Shown here piece after piece: positions 44,668 through 54,855 of a stretch of DNA of 64,000 nt; within the stretch, counting starts at the first letter, position 1; each line of letters opens with the position of its first letter. Below the pieces are notes generated by a model. That model was not told where the DNA came from. It was given only the letters and a program-made list of their open reading frames with translations, and did not search any database. Where the stretch lies: positions 310,001 through 374,000 of the forward strand of contig QGON01000070.1 of assembly GCA_003660235.1 (NCBI GenBank), in the 5' to 3' direction. The position numbers and the translations under genes are program-made. The DNA is from a bacterium endosymbiont of Escarpia laminata. Lineage in GTDB: Bacteria > Pseudomonadota > Gammaproteobacteria > Chromatiales > Chromatiaceae.

Positions 44668-45939
44668 TCAGAAGATGAAATCCAGACTCAGGGTGAACAG
44701 CCAGTCGCTGTCCGGATTGGCATAATCGTAATCCGGTGCGTGGTTGTAATAGAGGCCCCAGCTGTTTTTATCCGGCTGGATCCAGTCGGCCTGGAACTTG
44801 AGTGTGGCCTGTTCGGTGATTTCCCGTGACAGACCCAGCGCCAGGCTGCTTGTATCATAGCGGCTGGAGGCCAATACCACGTCTACCTGTGGCTGCAGGA
44901 ATCCGGCGCGACTGTCACTGTCCGGACCGCGGGTCCAGCGCCAGGCGAGGGTGGAATAGGGCATCCAGGGACCGAACCGTTTGCCCAGGGTGACGTAAGC
45001 GCCATACTGATCGCGGAAGAAACCCTCGATGGAACGGAAACCGAATTCAGCCATGGCCAGCCAGTCGTTCTGCTCATGGCTCATACCGAGACCAAACAGA
45101 TGTGTTGCGGCCTGATCAATAGCCAGATCATCGGCCAGTTGCGCACCGTCAGGAAATACCAGAGCGCTCAGCGCACCGAAAAGCGCCTCGGCATCAGCGC
45201 TTGTAAAGCTTGTTTTACTGTAGCCATAGCCGAGTTTAATCTGCGTATTGCGATCCCGCAGAGTCAGGTTCAGGAAAGCGCCATTGGCTTCGATGGGAAA
45301 AGTTTCCCTGCTGTTGGAAGCCGCCACATCAAAGGCAATGCGGGTGATACCCCCGTGCCACTCTGTCTGCCAGCGGCCGAAGCTGCCCTCGTTTATGATC
45401 TCCAACCCGTCCTGGGAAAAGGCAGGCACCAGACCATAGACCTCCAGCGGCGGTCGCACCCAGGGCATTGCGTAGCGCACCTGGCGATTTTCGGCATGCA
45501 GAAAGGCACTGGAGGGCATGCGTCCGAGTCGCAGAGTCAAAGCATCTGTTGGCCGCCATCGCAGCTGGGCCAAAGTTACATCTGGCTTGAAGTTACGTTC
45601 TACGTTGCGGCCGGCAACGATTTGCAGACCGAAATCGACCGATTCGCTCAAACCCAGATCAAGTTGCACGCCCAACGTGGAGTCGAGTCCCGCATCACAA
45701 TGTCTGGTCCGGCCTGGTCCCTCAGGCTGATCATTGATCACATAGTCAGCCGTATCGCTGCTGAAGCAGGAGAGGCTTGCCGTGCCAAAACCGCCTATAT
45801 AGGTCTCAAGCGCAATACCGGGGCGACCCAGAGTCAGCAGGATTGCAGCAATTGATAACCTGATCCATATAAAGCTGAGTTGAGCAGCTTGTCTGCTCAA
45901 ACGAAACTTATGCCCAGCGGGTGCAAATCGTCTGTTCAT
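44668..45939 (-). CDS. Outer-membrane beta-barrel protein
   Basis: 423 residues. After an N-terminal signal region (basic MNRRFAPAGHKFRLSRQ, then WIRLSIAAILLTLGRPGIALE) the sequence alternates short amphipathic strands and ends with LFTLSLDFIF, a terminal phenylalanine typical of outer-membrane barrels. It resembles porin-like proteins found next to periplasmic binding proteins and sensor kinases. It overlaps the preceding PstS-like gene by four bases (ATGA) and precedes the hybrid kinase by 10 bases. Substrate unknown; a specific family name is not claimed. Confidence 0.85.
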   Translation of the reverse strand: MNRRFAPAGHKFRLSRQAAQLSFIWIRLSIAAILLTLGRPGIALETYIGGFGTASLSCFSSDTADYVINDQPEGPGRTRHCDAGLDSTLGVQLDLGLSESVDFGLQIVAGRNVERNFKPDVTLAQLRWRPTDALTLRLGRMPSSAFLHAENRQVRYAMPWVRPPLEVYGLVPAFSQDGLEIINEGSFGRWQTEWHGGITRIAFDVAASNSRETFPIEANGAFLNLTLRDRNTQIKLGYGYSKTSFTSADAEALFGALSALVFPDGAQLADDLAIDQAATHLFGLGMSHEQNDWLAMAEFGFRSIEGFFRDQYGAYVTLGKRFGPWMPYSTLAWRWTRGPDSDSRAGFLQPQVDVVLASSRYDTSSLALGLSREITEQATLKFQADWIQPDKNSWGLYYNHAPDYDYANPDSDWLFTLSLDFIF

Positions 45940-46400
45940 TCCTGCTCTCCCTGTTCCGTGGACAGCAATACCCTACTGTGAGCAGGCAGCTGGTCGATTG
46001 CAACATAGGTAACGGCGCCCGGTTTATCATTGAGCACCTGTGTTACGTCCGTTTTCGAGATTCGTGCGGGAGGGCGGCCACGACCGGTGAATACCTGTTT
46101 GGCCCAGTGAGCACGCACACTGGCAGCCGACCGGCCAATGATTTCACGATAAAAGCGCTCACGTAGCGGCTGTTCACTCCGGTCAAAGGGGATCAGCCGG
46201 GAGTGGGTGGATCCCAGGCCCAAAAAGAGGTTGGCCGCCTCCTCCCGGGTCAGGGTGATTACTTCCGTATCCTGCTGCACCACAATCAGAAACCCCTCGG
46301 CGGCAGCAACAGAAACAGACAGGGAAAGAGCCAGCATACTGGATAAGCTCATCCAAAAAAGTCGCGCGCAGAGGGCAAAAGGCAGTTGGATTCTGCTCAT
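45936..46400 (-). CDS. PstS-like periplasmic protein
   Basis: 154 residues with a signal peptide (MLALSLSVSVAAAEG at the cleavage region). The mature part matches short phosphate-ABC-type substrate-binding-like proteins: LTREEAANLFLGLGSTHS, then FYREIIGRSAASVRAHWAKQVFTGRGRPP, DVTQVLNDKPGAVTYVAID. It is about half the length of PstS and no transporter gene is near. It is the first gene of a unit with an outer-membrane protein and a hybrid kinase, so a role as the periplasmic sensor part is likely (inference). Confidence 0.85.
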   Translation of the reverse strand: MSRIQLPFALCARLFWMSLSSMLALSLSVSVAAAEGFLIVVQQDTEVITLTREEAANLFLGLGSTHSRLIPFDRSEQPLRERFYREIIGRSAASVRAHWAKQVFTGRGRPPARISKTDVTQVLNDKPGAVTYVAIDQLPAHSRVLLSTEQGEQE

Positions 46401-46568
46401 TTTTCTATTCTAACCATTGATGCACAGCCATGACTTTGCATGGATAGCTCTCCCTTCCCGAACTGATAACTCTTTTTCATTTTTTGCGGTTTCATCCGAC
46501 AGAATTCCAACCAAATTTCAACCTGTGGGTCACAATGCTAATAAAGATTGCTCTTGTGATGCGAGGGC

Positions 46569-49500
46569 TTATTCAGCAGTCACCTCGACTTGTTCGAGCA
46601 GTGCAGCCAGTACCTTTTCCAGGGCCGCTGCCAGTTCGCCGGCAACGGGATCTGTTGCAGTGCCGCCCTGTTTCGCACTGGTCTCGACCTGGGTAGCCAG
46701 TTGATACAATCTGTTTGCTTCCAGGTTGCCTGCGATACCTTTCAGGCCATGGGCGAGAAAACTCAATTGCATGCTGTCGTGAGCATGCATCGCCTGGCGA
46801 AGTTTATCCGGCATTTCCTTACAGCTGTTGAGCGCGGTTTGCACCAGTTTCGTGATGAAGCCTTCACGCCCGCGATAGCGTTTGCGTAGCGCCTCCCAAT
46901 CGACCGGGGGATCCCCATCCTGGTGCATGGGTTGGTCAGAGAGATTATCACTCAACAACGGAGACTCCGCTGTGGTATGAGGAAGCAAATCTGATGCGCT
47001 GCTCGAAACCTGCTGTTGGATGGCATTGACCAATTCATCAGCATCTATGGGTTTCGCCACATGATCGACCATCCCGCATACCAGGCAGCGGGCCTTTTCT
47101 TCAGCCAGCGCATGTGCGGTCAATCCGATTACGGGTAATTTCGCTGACAGTTCGCGTATCCGCTGCGTTGCCTCATAGCCGCCCATGACCGGCATCTGAA
47201 TATCCATCAGCACGACATCAAAGGCATCTTCCCCCTGTTCCTGTAGCAGATCCAGCGCCTGCTGTCCGTGTTCTGCAAATACGACCTCGGCACCTTCCTG
47301 ATCGAACAGGTCGGCCAGTATCAGCCGATTGACTTCGATGTCCTCTGCGGCCAGCAGGCGCACTCCCTTCAGACGTTGGCCAGTTGCTGGAACTGCCTGT
47401 GCTGCTGCATCGGGCACAGCGGTGGCAGGTTCCAGAGGCAGATTCAGAATAAATTCACTGCCATCGCCCAAGCGGCTTTTTACCTGGATATCACCCCCCA
47501 TCATCCTGGCCAGATTGATACTGATCGACAGGCCCAGGCCGGTTCCGCCAAAACGGCGTGTAGTGGAACTGTCTGCCTGCTCAAAAGGCTGGAACAACTG
47601 AACCAGCTGATTTTCCGCCATCCCGACCCCGGTGTCGCTTACCCGAAACAACAGGGTTTGATTCTTTATCTCGACAGTCAGTCTGATCTCACCCTGCTGC
47701 GTGAACTTGACGGCATTGGAGAGCAGATTGAGCAGGATCTGCTCCAGTCGCAGCGCATCGCTTTTCACCCACAATGGTAATCCATCGGCGAAATCGAGAT
47801 GAAACGACAACCCCTTCTCCTGCACCTGGCTCTTTACCAGACTGGCCGCTCTATCCACTGAGGCAATCAAGTCGACTGGGCGTTTTTCAATCACCAGCTT
47901 GCCGGCCTCTATCTTGGAGAAATCGAGGATGTCGTTGACCACCTGCAAAAGGTGTCGGCCAGAGACAGTGATCCGTGCAAATATCTCCTGTGCTTTCTCG
48001 GTGGTAACTCCCCGCTCACCCATCTTCGCCAGACCCAGCACCCCATTCAGTGGGGTGCGAATCTCGTGACTCATATTTGCCACGAAATCACTGCGAACCT
48101 TTGCCAGGCGTTGGGCCTCGACCAGCGCCGTCTGTGTGGCGTGCTCTGCCAGTTTGAGGCTGCTGATGTCCTGCACTGTGCCTAGCGCGGAGATCGCCTG
48201 TCCCTGGTCATTAAAGTGGATCTCTGCCCGCTCCCGTACCCATTTTTCTTTGCCGTCCGCAATAATACGGTGTTCGATATCGTAGGGTGCACCCAATTGT
48301 GCGGCATCCCATGCATCCAGTACCCGGTCGGTATCCTCAAGATGAAGGGCGGCAACAAAATTCCCCAGACTGACCGGAGAATCCACTTCCAAGCCAAAGA
48401 TCTGGTAGGTTTCCTTTGACCAGTTCAGCTGGTCGTTAAGGATATCCAGATGCCAGCTGCCCAGATGAGCAATGGTCTGCGCCTGCGCAAGGTTTGCCTC
48501 ACTCTCACGCAGGTCATTTTCCATTCTCCTGCGTTGTGAAATATCTTCCACTGAAGACCAGATGTATTGCCTGCCATGTTGCTCGATCAGCTGACCGTTG
48601 AGGCGTACCGGAACCCGTTTTCCACTCTTGTGCTGGTACTCCTTTTCATAGGGACCGTAGCGTCCGCTCTCCTGTAATGCCTGAAGTTGCAGGGCTTCCT
48701 CTTGCTCAAAATCATGCGGAGTGATATCCCAATACGAGAGCGTTTTGGCCTCATTTTCGTCATAGCCGATGATTTCCAGATAGGCTGGGTTGACATCCAC
48801 CAGTCTGCCCTCCATGTCGCACAGGACCAGACCAATGGGCGAGGTTTCAAATAGCGTGCGGTTATAGGCGGTAATCTCTTCCAGTTCGGCGGTACGCTCT
48901 TTCACCAGCTGCTCAAGTTTGTCCTTATGCTGGGCAAGTGCCCGCTGGGTTTTACGTATATCGGTAATGTCATAACCCTGTGAGACCACATAAGAGACCT
49001 TGCCATCGGTGTCTTGCAGTACGGTATTACGCCAATGAAACAGTCGGCGTGAACCATCTTTCATCAGCCATTCATTTTCGTAGTTACCGACGATATTACC
49101 GGCGGTAAGATCATTGAAGACACCTTCAACGTCCTCACGGATCTCTGCGGGAATCAGGTATTCCCAAATAGGCTGGCCCTGTATCTCCTCAAAGGAGTAA
49201 CCCGTTATCTCCTCTGCGGCATGATTGAAACGAACGATTTTTCCATCCCTGTCCATTACGACGATTATCGAGCCGGCCGCTTCCACCACCGCATCGACAA
49301 AATCTCTTTCTGCCCGCAGGCCTTCTTCGCTGGCACGTAGCGCCTTCTCGTTGGCATGGTGTTCGATTGCGATACCCGCCAGGTGTGCGAGCTGGGTGAT
49401 GAGTTCGATCTCAGAAGCTTGTGGTGCCCTCGGCTCATGGTAGTACAGGGCAAAAGTACCCAATATTTTGCCCTGGCGATCACGAATGGGCTCTGACCAA

Positions 49501-51242
49501 CAGGCCGCCAAGCCGGCGCGTGCCGCCAGTTCAGCATAGTCCTGCCAATAGGGATGCTGCTGGATATCCTCAACAATCACCTGGCGGTTTTCGTAAGCGG
49601 CAGTCCCGCAGGAACCGACACCACTACCGACTTTGATGCCGTGAATTGCCTCATTGTAGAAATCCGGCAGACTGGGGGCGGCGCCATTGAGCAGGTGCTG
49701 TCCTGATTCGTCCAGCAGAAGGACGGAGCAGAGTGCACCCGGCATTTCTGACTCAACCAGTTGTACCAGCGTTTCCAGCACCTGTTTCAGTGGCTCGTCC
49801 TGCGCCATCTTTTCCAGTATCTTCAGGCGAAGTTGTTCACGCTGCTCAAGTCGTTTACGCGCTGTAATGTCCGTGGAGATCCCGCATAGACCGTAAGTGT
49901 TGCCTGCTGCGTCATAGAGAGGAAACTTGACCGAGAGGTAATCATGATTACCATCATCGTGCGGTGCCTGTTCATCAAGTTCCAGCAGTTCCCCTGTCTC
50001 AAGTACCTTATTATCAACGGCCCTGAAGGCATCGGCAGCTTCTTTGGGGAAGATTTCATAATCGGTCTTGCCGAAGATTTCCTCGCGGGATAAGTGGAAC
50101 AGCTCTTCAAAGCGTCTGTTGATCAGCAGGTATTTGCCAGCGCAATCTTTCAGATAGATAACTGAAGAGGTGTTATCCAGAATTGATTGCAGGCGTTCTT
50201 CGCTGACTTGCACCTTGTCCAACAACTTTCTGTTTCGATCGTTTTCAAGCGAGATGTGGTCCACCAGAGGGCGTACCAGGCGCAGGGTCAGAAAGATACC
50301 GATCAACACCAGGATTGATACGGAGAAGCCGACATAGGCGGCATGTGTTCGCGCGGGCGCATAAAAATCATTCGCCTGATCAAAAAACAGCAAGACCCAG
50401 GCGGAATTGTCGATCTTCTGGTGAACGATGATGCTGTCCCCGTGGGCAGTCTCAATGATATGCAGCTTTTCTATGGTTCCGCCCTGGGCCTCGTGTACTT
50501 CCTGATCGAGAGAGTCTCTGATGTCTGACTTCCCCGCCTCGCCGGATGCGAAATAATATTCCACACCCGCAGGACCCGGGATGCCAATCTGTACACTGCC
50601 ACGACTTTGCTGGCGCCGGGTAAAGTCCTGGATGGTATCGCTGATACGATGCGTATCGAACACCACCAGATCGATCCCGACTTTGTCGCCTTTTGGGTTG
50701 ATGATGGGCGCACTGACAACCAGCCGCTGGCGGCCGTCGACTCGCCCCGGTTTCCCGAGATGGATGGAGTCAGCGCGAAAATCCACAGGCCTGAGTGATT
50801 TCGGGATGGCTTCTCCAACCTCTATCAACAACCTGCCGTCGTTGCCCAGACGACTGATGCCAACCATGTCCGGCGCCAGACGCAGTGCATCCGCGAGCTT
50901 GGGACGGGTAAAGGCATTCAGTGCATCCAGTCCGATCAGGCCATTTTGGTATTTTTCCAACTCCTGACGGATGCGGCTGCGGCTGGTGATCTGTGCGGCA
51001 AGATTTTTGAGCCGGGAGATCTCCGATTTGATAGCGGTCTTCTGTAAGGCCACTTCAAACAGTATCGCTGTTTCCAGCTGTTCCGCCTGCGACCGGTAGA
51101 GCAGCAGTGTGGCAACCGTACCAATCAGGATGCTGGTGATCAGCATGCCCAGCACCACGCGCAGCCGCAACTGCTTGAGCCGCTTGCCGGCCAGCAGCGG
51201 ATCTATGGGTGGAGTGGATGAGGTCTTTTCGGACAACTGCAT
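46569..51242 (-). CDS. Very large hybrid sensor histidine kinase (dCACHE, PAS, GAF, REC, Hpt)
   Basis: 1557 residues, start ATG 51242 with TAGGAAC upstream. Helix at about 28-50, periplasmic CACHE-like sensor (50-305), second helix (about 308-328), PAS (RLQSILDNTSSVIYLKDC), GAF-type domain (LETLVQLVESEMPGALCSVLLLD), two further PAS/PAC units (VVEAAGSIIVVMDRDG; TLFETSPIGLVLCDM) and another (LGSWHLDILNDQLNWS), HisKA with His1059, HATPase ([26 protein letters not shown]), receiver with Asp1347 (VVLMDIQMPVMGGYEA, with MGG in place of the usual MDG) and Hpt with His1498 (LAHGLKGIAGNLE). It stands alone, 169 bases before the PstS-like gene. C-terminal half is clearly related to the kinase at 41220-44657. 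Confidence 0.9.
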   Translation of the reverse strand: MQLSEKTSSTPPIDPLLAGKRLKQLRLRVVLGMLITSILIGTVATLLLYRSQAEQLETAILFEVALQKTAIKSEISRLKNLAAQITSRSRIRQELEKYQNGLIGLDALNAFTRPKLADALRLAPDMVGISRLGNDGRLLIEVGEAIPKSLRPVDFRADSIHLGKPGRVDGRQRLVVSAPIINPKGDKVGIDLVVFDTHRISDTIQDFTRRQQSRGSVQIGIPGPAGVEYYFASGEAGKSDIRDSLDQEVHEAQGGTIEKLHIIETAHGDSIIVHQKIDNSAWVLLFFDQANDFYAPARTHAAYVGFSVSILVLIGIFLTLRLVRPLVDHISLENDRNRKLLDKVQVSEERLQSILDNTSSVIYLKDCAGKYLLINRRFEELFHLSREEIFGKTDYEIFPKEAADAFRAVDNKVLETGELLELDEQAPHDDGNHDYLSVKFPLYDAAGNTYGLCGISTDITARKRLEQREQLRLKILEKMAQDEPLKQVLETLVQLVESEMPGALCSVLLLDESGQHLLNGAAPSLPDFYNEAIHGIKVGSGVGSCGTAAYENRQVIVEDIQQHPYWQDYAELAARAGLAACWSEPIRDRQGKILGTFALYYHEPRAPQASEIELITQLAHLAGIAIEHHANEKALRASEEGLRAERDFVDAVVEAAGSIIVVMDRDGKIVRFNHAAEEITGYSFEEIQGQPIWEYLIPAEIREDVEGVFNDLTAGNIVGNYENEWLMKDGSRRLFHWRNTVLQDTDGKVSYVVSQGYDITDIRKTQRALAQHKDKLEQLVKERTAELEEITAYNRTLFETSPIGLVLCDMEGRLVDVNPAYLEIIGYDENEAKTLSYWDITPHDFEQEEALQLQALQESGRYGPYEKEYQHKSGKRVPVRLNGQLIEQHGRQYIWSSVEDISQRRRMENDLRESEANLAQAQTIAHLGSWHLDILNDQLNWSKETYQIFGLEVDSPVSLGNFVAALHLEDTDRVLDAWDAAQLGAPYDIEHRIIADGKEKWVRERAEIHFNDQGQAISALGTVQDISSLKLAEHATQTALVEAQRLAKVRSDFVANMSHEIRTPLNGVLGLAKMGERGVTTEKAQEIFARITVSGRHLLQVVNDILDFSKIEAGKLVIEKRPVDLIASVDRAASLVKSQVQEKGLSFHLDFADGLPLWVKSDALRLEQILLNLLSNAVKFTQQGEIRLTVEIKNQTLLFRVSDTGVGMAENQLVQLFQPFEQADSSTTRRFGGTGLGLSISINLARMMGGDIQVKSRLGDGSEFILNLPLEPATAVPDAAAQAVPATGQRLKGVRLLAAEDIEVNRLILADLFDQEGAEVVFAEHGQQALDLLQEQGEDAFDVVLMDIQMPVMGGYEATQRIRELSAKLPVIGLTAHALAEEKARCLVCGMVDHVAKPIDADELVNAIQQQVSSSASDLLPHTTAESPLLSDNLSDQPMHQDGDPPVDWEALRKRYRGREGFITKLVQTALNSCKEMPDKLRQAMHAHDSMQLSFLAHGLKGIAGNLEANRLYQLATQVETSAKQGGTATDPVAGELAAALEKVLAALLEQVEVTAE

Positions 51243-51820
51243 ATTGTTCCTATGCGCGGGGGGGCCTGCTATGGGTTATCAAATACGCCGTGGGTACCCA
51301 CGATTAATGTCCGTGTTGCTATGCACTGCCTCGGCAGTGAAGGGCAAAATGCGGCCTGAATATCCCGCTTACAGATCGCCTCCATTCATCCTCGTCGGCT
51401 GTGAGGGTGTGGCATTGTCTGCAAGAAAAAACCCGTGATCTGCTGTGAAATTGGTGTGATAACAGGCTGATAAAGTGGATATACATGGGCTGGGTATCGG
51501 CATTGGCTGGTGGAACTTTAATGCCATAGGGAATTCAGCGATTGACCACAGCGGGCGTTGTGGCCAAAGAGTTCAATCAGAAGAGGAGCGGCGATTCGAG
51601 CTTATTCTGGTGCGCACAGCGCACCCTAGGTTGACAGATTTAGAGAAACCATCCGGGACGATGGATTTTCACTCGAAATATGCCATTTCGGAGTGCTAAA
51701 TCGTTGGGAGAAGAAAACCTGCAAGCCGAACGCGAATATAGCCGGGTAGAAAACCCTGCCTGACAGAAGGCGCTCAAACAGCAAAAAGCGGACAGATAAA
51801 TACTTTATCTGCTCAAATCA
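51243..51820. other. Intergenic region, no gene supported
   Basis: 578 bases. Short frames here have no ribosome binding site or protein-like sequence. The only clear structure is a perfect palindrome GGTGCGC-ACA-GCGCACC at 51609-51625, a type of short hairpin repeat also seen imperfectly near 34885. Confidence 0.6.
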
Positions 51821-51994
51821 CTACTTTTTCTGCTTTTTCGCCCTATTTTCTGCCTGTTTCGCATAAAACTCTGTACCACAATAGTTCAGGATGTAATCAT
51901 CTGCTTCCGGCACCCCCATCTCCGACAGTGGGATCTCCCGCATGCAGACATCCTGGCTCAGTTTCTCTACTTCAGTTGGTTTCGGCATGGTCAT
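51821..51994 (-). CDS. Small conserved-looking protein of unknown function
   Basis: 57 residues from ATG 51994, placed six bases after a full AGGAGG ribosome binding site; the longer frame starts inside that site. The sequence begins MTMPKPTEVEKLSQDVCMRE, has LSEMGVPEADDYILNYCG in the middle and a lysine-rich end (AENRAKKQKK). Two cysteines. No family recognised. The near-perfect ribosome binding site argues for strong translation. It faces away from mreB; a 12-bp inverted repeat lies between the two genes. Confidence 0.68.
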   Translation of the reverse strand: MTMPKPTEVEKLSQDVCMREIPLSEMGVPEADDYILNYCGTEFYAKQAENRAKKQKK

Positions 51995-52046
51995 AACAAC
52001 CTCCTGCAAATGTTTTTCGGCGTAAACTCAGCCAATACCCCAGCTT

Positions 52047-52113
52047 TTCACTTGGGATTTATGGTAAGTATAGACCGTTTCCAGCAACTGTAACTTTTTC
52101 CATCCCAAGTGAA
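52047..52113. promoter_or_regulatory. 12-bp inverted repeat between the small gene and mreB
   Basis: TTCACTTGGGAT at 52047-52058 and its exact reverse complement ATCCCAAGTGAA at 52102-52113, 43 bases apart, in the 276-bp divergent spacer. It could be a pair of regulator sites or the stem of a long hairpin. A chance match of 12 bases in so short a region is unlikely. Confidence 0.5.
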
Positions 52114-52246
52114 TTTTGCGACCCGGTTTTCTTGCTCAATACCCGTACCATTGATAGATTACCCGTTTTACGGTTTCTTCTGGTCATTCGGATCAGGGTC
52201 AGGCATCGCGCCACTCTGTCGCCTCCGATAGCCCGATTTCTCATAA

Positions 52247-53320
<1,074 letters not shown>

Positions 53321-53325
53321 ACCGT

Positions 53326-53425
53326 TTCCCGCCGCCCGGCGGGAAGCCGGTCAGTCTCTGTCATCCGCAGGAGCGGCGGCCCGCCCGCAACCCTCGGCAT
53401 AATCGCGTCGAGGCCCCGCTCCTGC
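53326..53425 (+). other. Two hairpins in the mreB-mreC spacer
   Basis: Hairpin 1: TTCCCGCCG (53326-53334) and CGGCGGGAA (53337-53345), a 9-bp stem with a 2-base gap that starts five bases after the mreB stop. Hairpin 2: GCAGGAGCGG (53367-53376) and CCGCTCCTGC (53416-53425), a perfect 10-bp stem around 39 bases. No U-run follows either, so they are more likely mRNA-processing or attenuation structures than terminators; they could lower mreC relative to mreB. Confidence 0.6.
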
Positions 53426-53471
53426 GCGCTGACTGAGTATTGATGCTAATCTGGAAAAGGGTTTACCGGCA

Positions 53472-54362
53472 ATCAAACCGATCTTCACACAGGGACCATC
53501 GATCACCTCCCGCCTGCTCGGCGCGGCGATCCTCTCCATTGTCCTGATGGTACTGGACCATCGGCAGAACCATTTGGAGACCCTGCGCTCGGCGCTCGCG
53601 GTCGCCCTCTATCCGATACAGTATCTCGCCACCCTTCCTGCCTCCCTGGTGGAGGAGATGGGTAATGCCTTCTCGACCCGGAATCAGATCCAAGCGGATC
53701 GGGAGCGCCTCTCCCGGGAGAATCTGGAGCTACGGGGCAGACTGTTGAAATTCGAGGCCCTGGAGGCGGAAAACATGCGTCTGCGTGGGCTGCTCGACTC
53801 CACCTTCAAGATCGGCGAACGGGTATTGATTGCCGAGCTGATTGCAGTGGAGCAGAACCCATTCAGCCAGCAGGTGATCATCGACAAAGGCGACACCTCC
53901 GGCACCTTCAACGGCCAGCCGGTGGTGGACGCCCATGCTGTGGTTGGCCAGGTCATCCATACCGATCCCATCACCTCCACGGTGCTGTTGATCACCGATG
54001 CCCGGCACGCCTTGCCGGTACAGGTCAATCGCAACGGCTTGCGCACCATCGCCCTGGGTACTGGGCTGATCAACGAACTCGAACTGCCCCATCTGCCGAA
54101 CAATGCCGATATCCGGCCGGGAGACCTGCTGGTCACCTCCGGATTGGGCGGACGCTTTCCACCAGGTTATCCGGTCGCTGAAATCACCGATGTCCGCCAC
54201 GAACCGGGACAACATTTCGCCACGGTATCCGCCCGCCCTACTGCCCATCTGGATCGTATCCGGGAGGTACTGCTGGTCTGGACACTCAATCCCAATGACC
54301 TGTTACAGGAAGCCGCAGCGAGTCCCGAATCCACTGCTGATCCTGATGAGGCAAGGCAATGA
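53472..54362 (+). CDS. mreC: Rod shape-determining protein MreC (apparent ATC start)
   Basis: 296 residues if started at ATC 53472. MreC is a bitopic membrane protein that links MreB to PBP2. The first ATG (53547) lies after the membrane helix, so a protein from it would lack the anchor. The open frame upstream encodes I-K-P-I-F-T-Q-G-P-S, matching the E. coli start MKPIFSRGPS with the ATG replaced by ATC; a stop (TGA 53430) lies before, and no ATG, GTG or TTG occurs between. GGAAAAGGG about 10 bases before the ATC could be the ribosome binding site. The rest is typical: coiled coil (ENLELRGRLLKFEALEAEN), VVGQVIHTDPITSTVLLITDARHALPVQV, LVTSGLGGRFPPGYPVA. An AUC start, an AUU at 53439 or a base error are the options. 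Overlaps mreD (ATGA). Confidence 0.88.
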   Translation: MKPIFTQGPSITSRLLGAAILSIVLMVLDHRQNHLETLRSALAVALYPIQYLATLPASLVEEMGNAFSTRNQIQADRERLSRENLELRGRLLKFEALEAENMRLRGLLDSTFKIGERVLIAELIAVEQNPFSQQVIIDKGDTSGTFNGQPVVDAHAVVGQVIHTDPITSTVLLITDARHALPVQVNRNGLRTIALGTGLINELELPHLPNNADIRPGDLLVTSGLGGRFPPGYPVAEITDVRHEPGQHFATVSARPTAHLDRIREVLLVWTLNPNDLLQEAAASPESTADPDEARQ

Positions 54363-54847
54363 TCGCCCAGCCGCCGAGACGGAGTTATATCGTCTACCTC
54401 ACCCTCGCCCTCGGTTTTGTCCTTACGGTGACCCCCCTGCCTGAGTGGGCGATCAATTTTCGTCCACAGTGGGTCACACTGATCCTGATTTACTGGTGCA
54501 TGGCACTGCCGGAACGTTTCGGCGTAGGTGTCGGCTGGTTCACCGGCATTCTCCTCGACGTTCTCACCGGCACCCTGCTGGGACAACACGCCCTTGGGCT
54601 CGCCCTGGTCGCCTATCTGACCCTCAAACTGCACCGCCGGGTGCGGGTGCAGCCTCTGCGTCAGCAGATATTCACAATCTTTGTGCTGCTGCTGGTGGAG
54701 CGGCTACTGGCGATCTGGGCCACAGGGGCCGCGGGTTATCCAGCACCCACTCTCTGGTACTGGGCGACGCCGGTGGTGGGCATGTTGCTCTGGCCCTGGA
54801 TCTACATCATCCTGCGCGACATCCGCCGCCGTTTCCGCGTCCGCTGA
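54359..54847 (+). CDS. mreD: Rod shape-determining protein MreD
   Basis: 162 residues, length as in E. coli. Inner-membrane protein with five or six helices (YIVYLTLALGFVLTVTPLP, WVTLILIYWCMALPERFG, VGWFTGILLDVLTGTLLGQH, IFTIFVLLLVERLLAIWA, VVGMLLWPWIYIIL). The RPQWVTLILIYWCMALPER motif is diagnostic. Its ATG overlaps the mreC stop (ATGA) and its stop precedes mrdA by only a few bases, so MreC, MreD and PBP2 are made together. Confidence 0.94.
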   Translation: MIAQPPRRSYIVYLTLALGFVLTVTPLPEWAINFRPQWVTLILIYWCMALPERFGVGVGWFTGILLDVLTGTLLGQHALGLALVAYLTLKLHRRVRVQPLRQQIFTIFVLLLVERLLAIWATGAAGYPAPTLWYWATPVVGMLLWPWIYIILRDIRRRFRVR

Positions 54848-54855
54848 CCCTGCCC

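Noticed and set aside
51475-51699. 74-codon plus-strand frame
   Set aside because: No ribosome binding site, no recognisable features, lies in a non-coding stretch with a short palindrome.
53547-54362. mreC started at the first ATG
   Set aside because: This would remove the conserved N-terminus and the membrane helix, which are encoded in frame just upstream.
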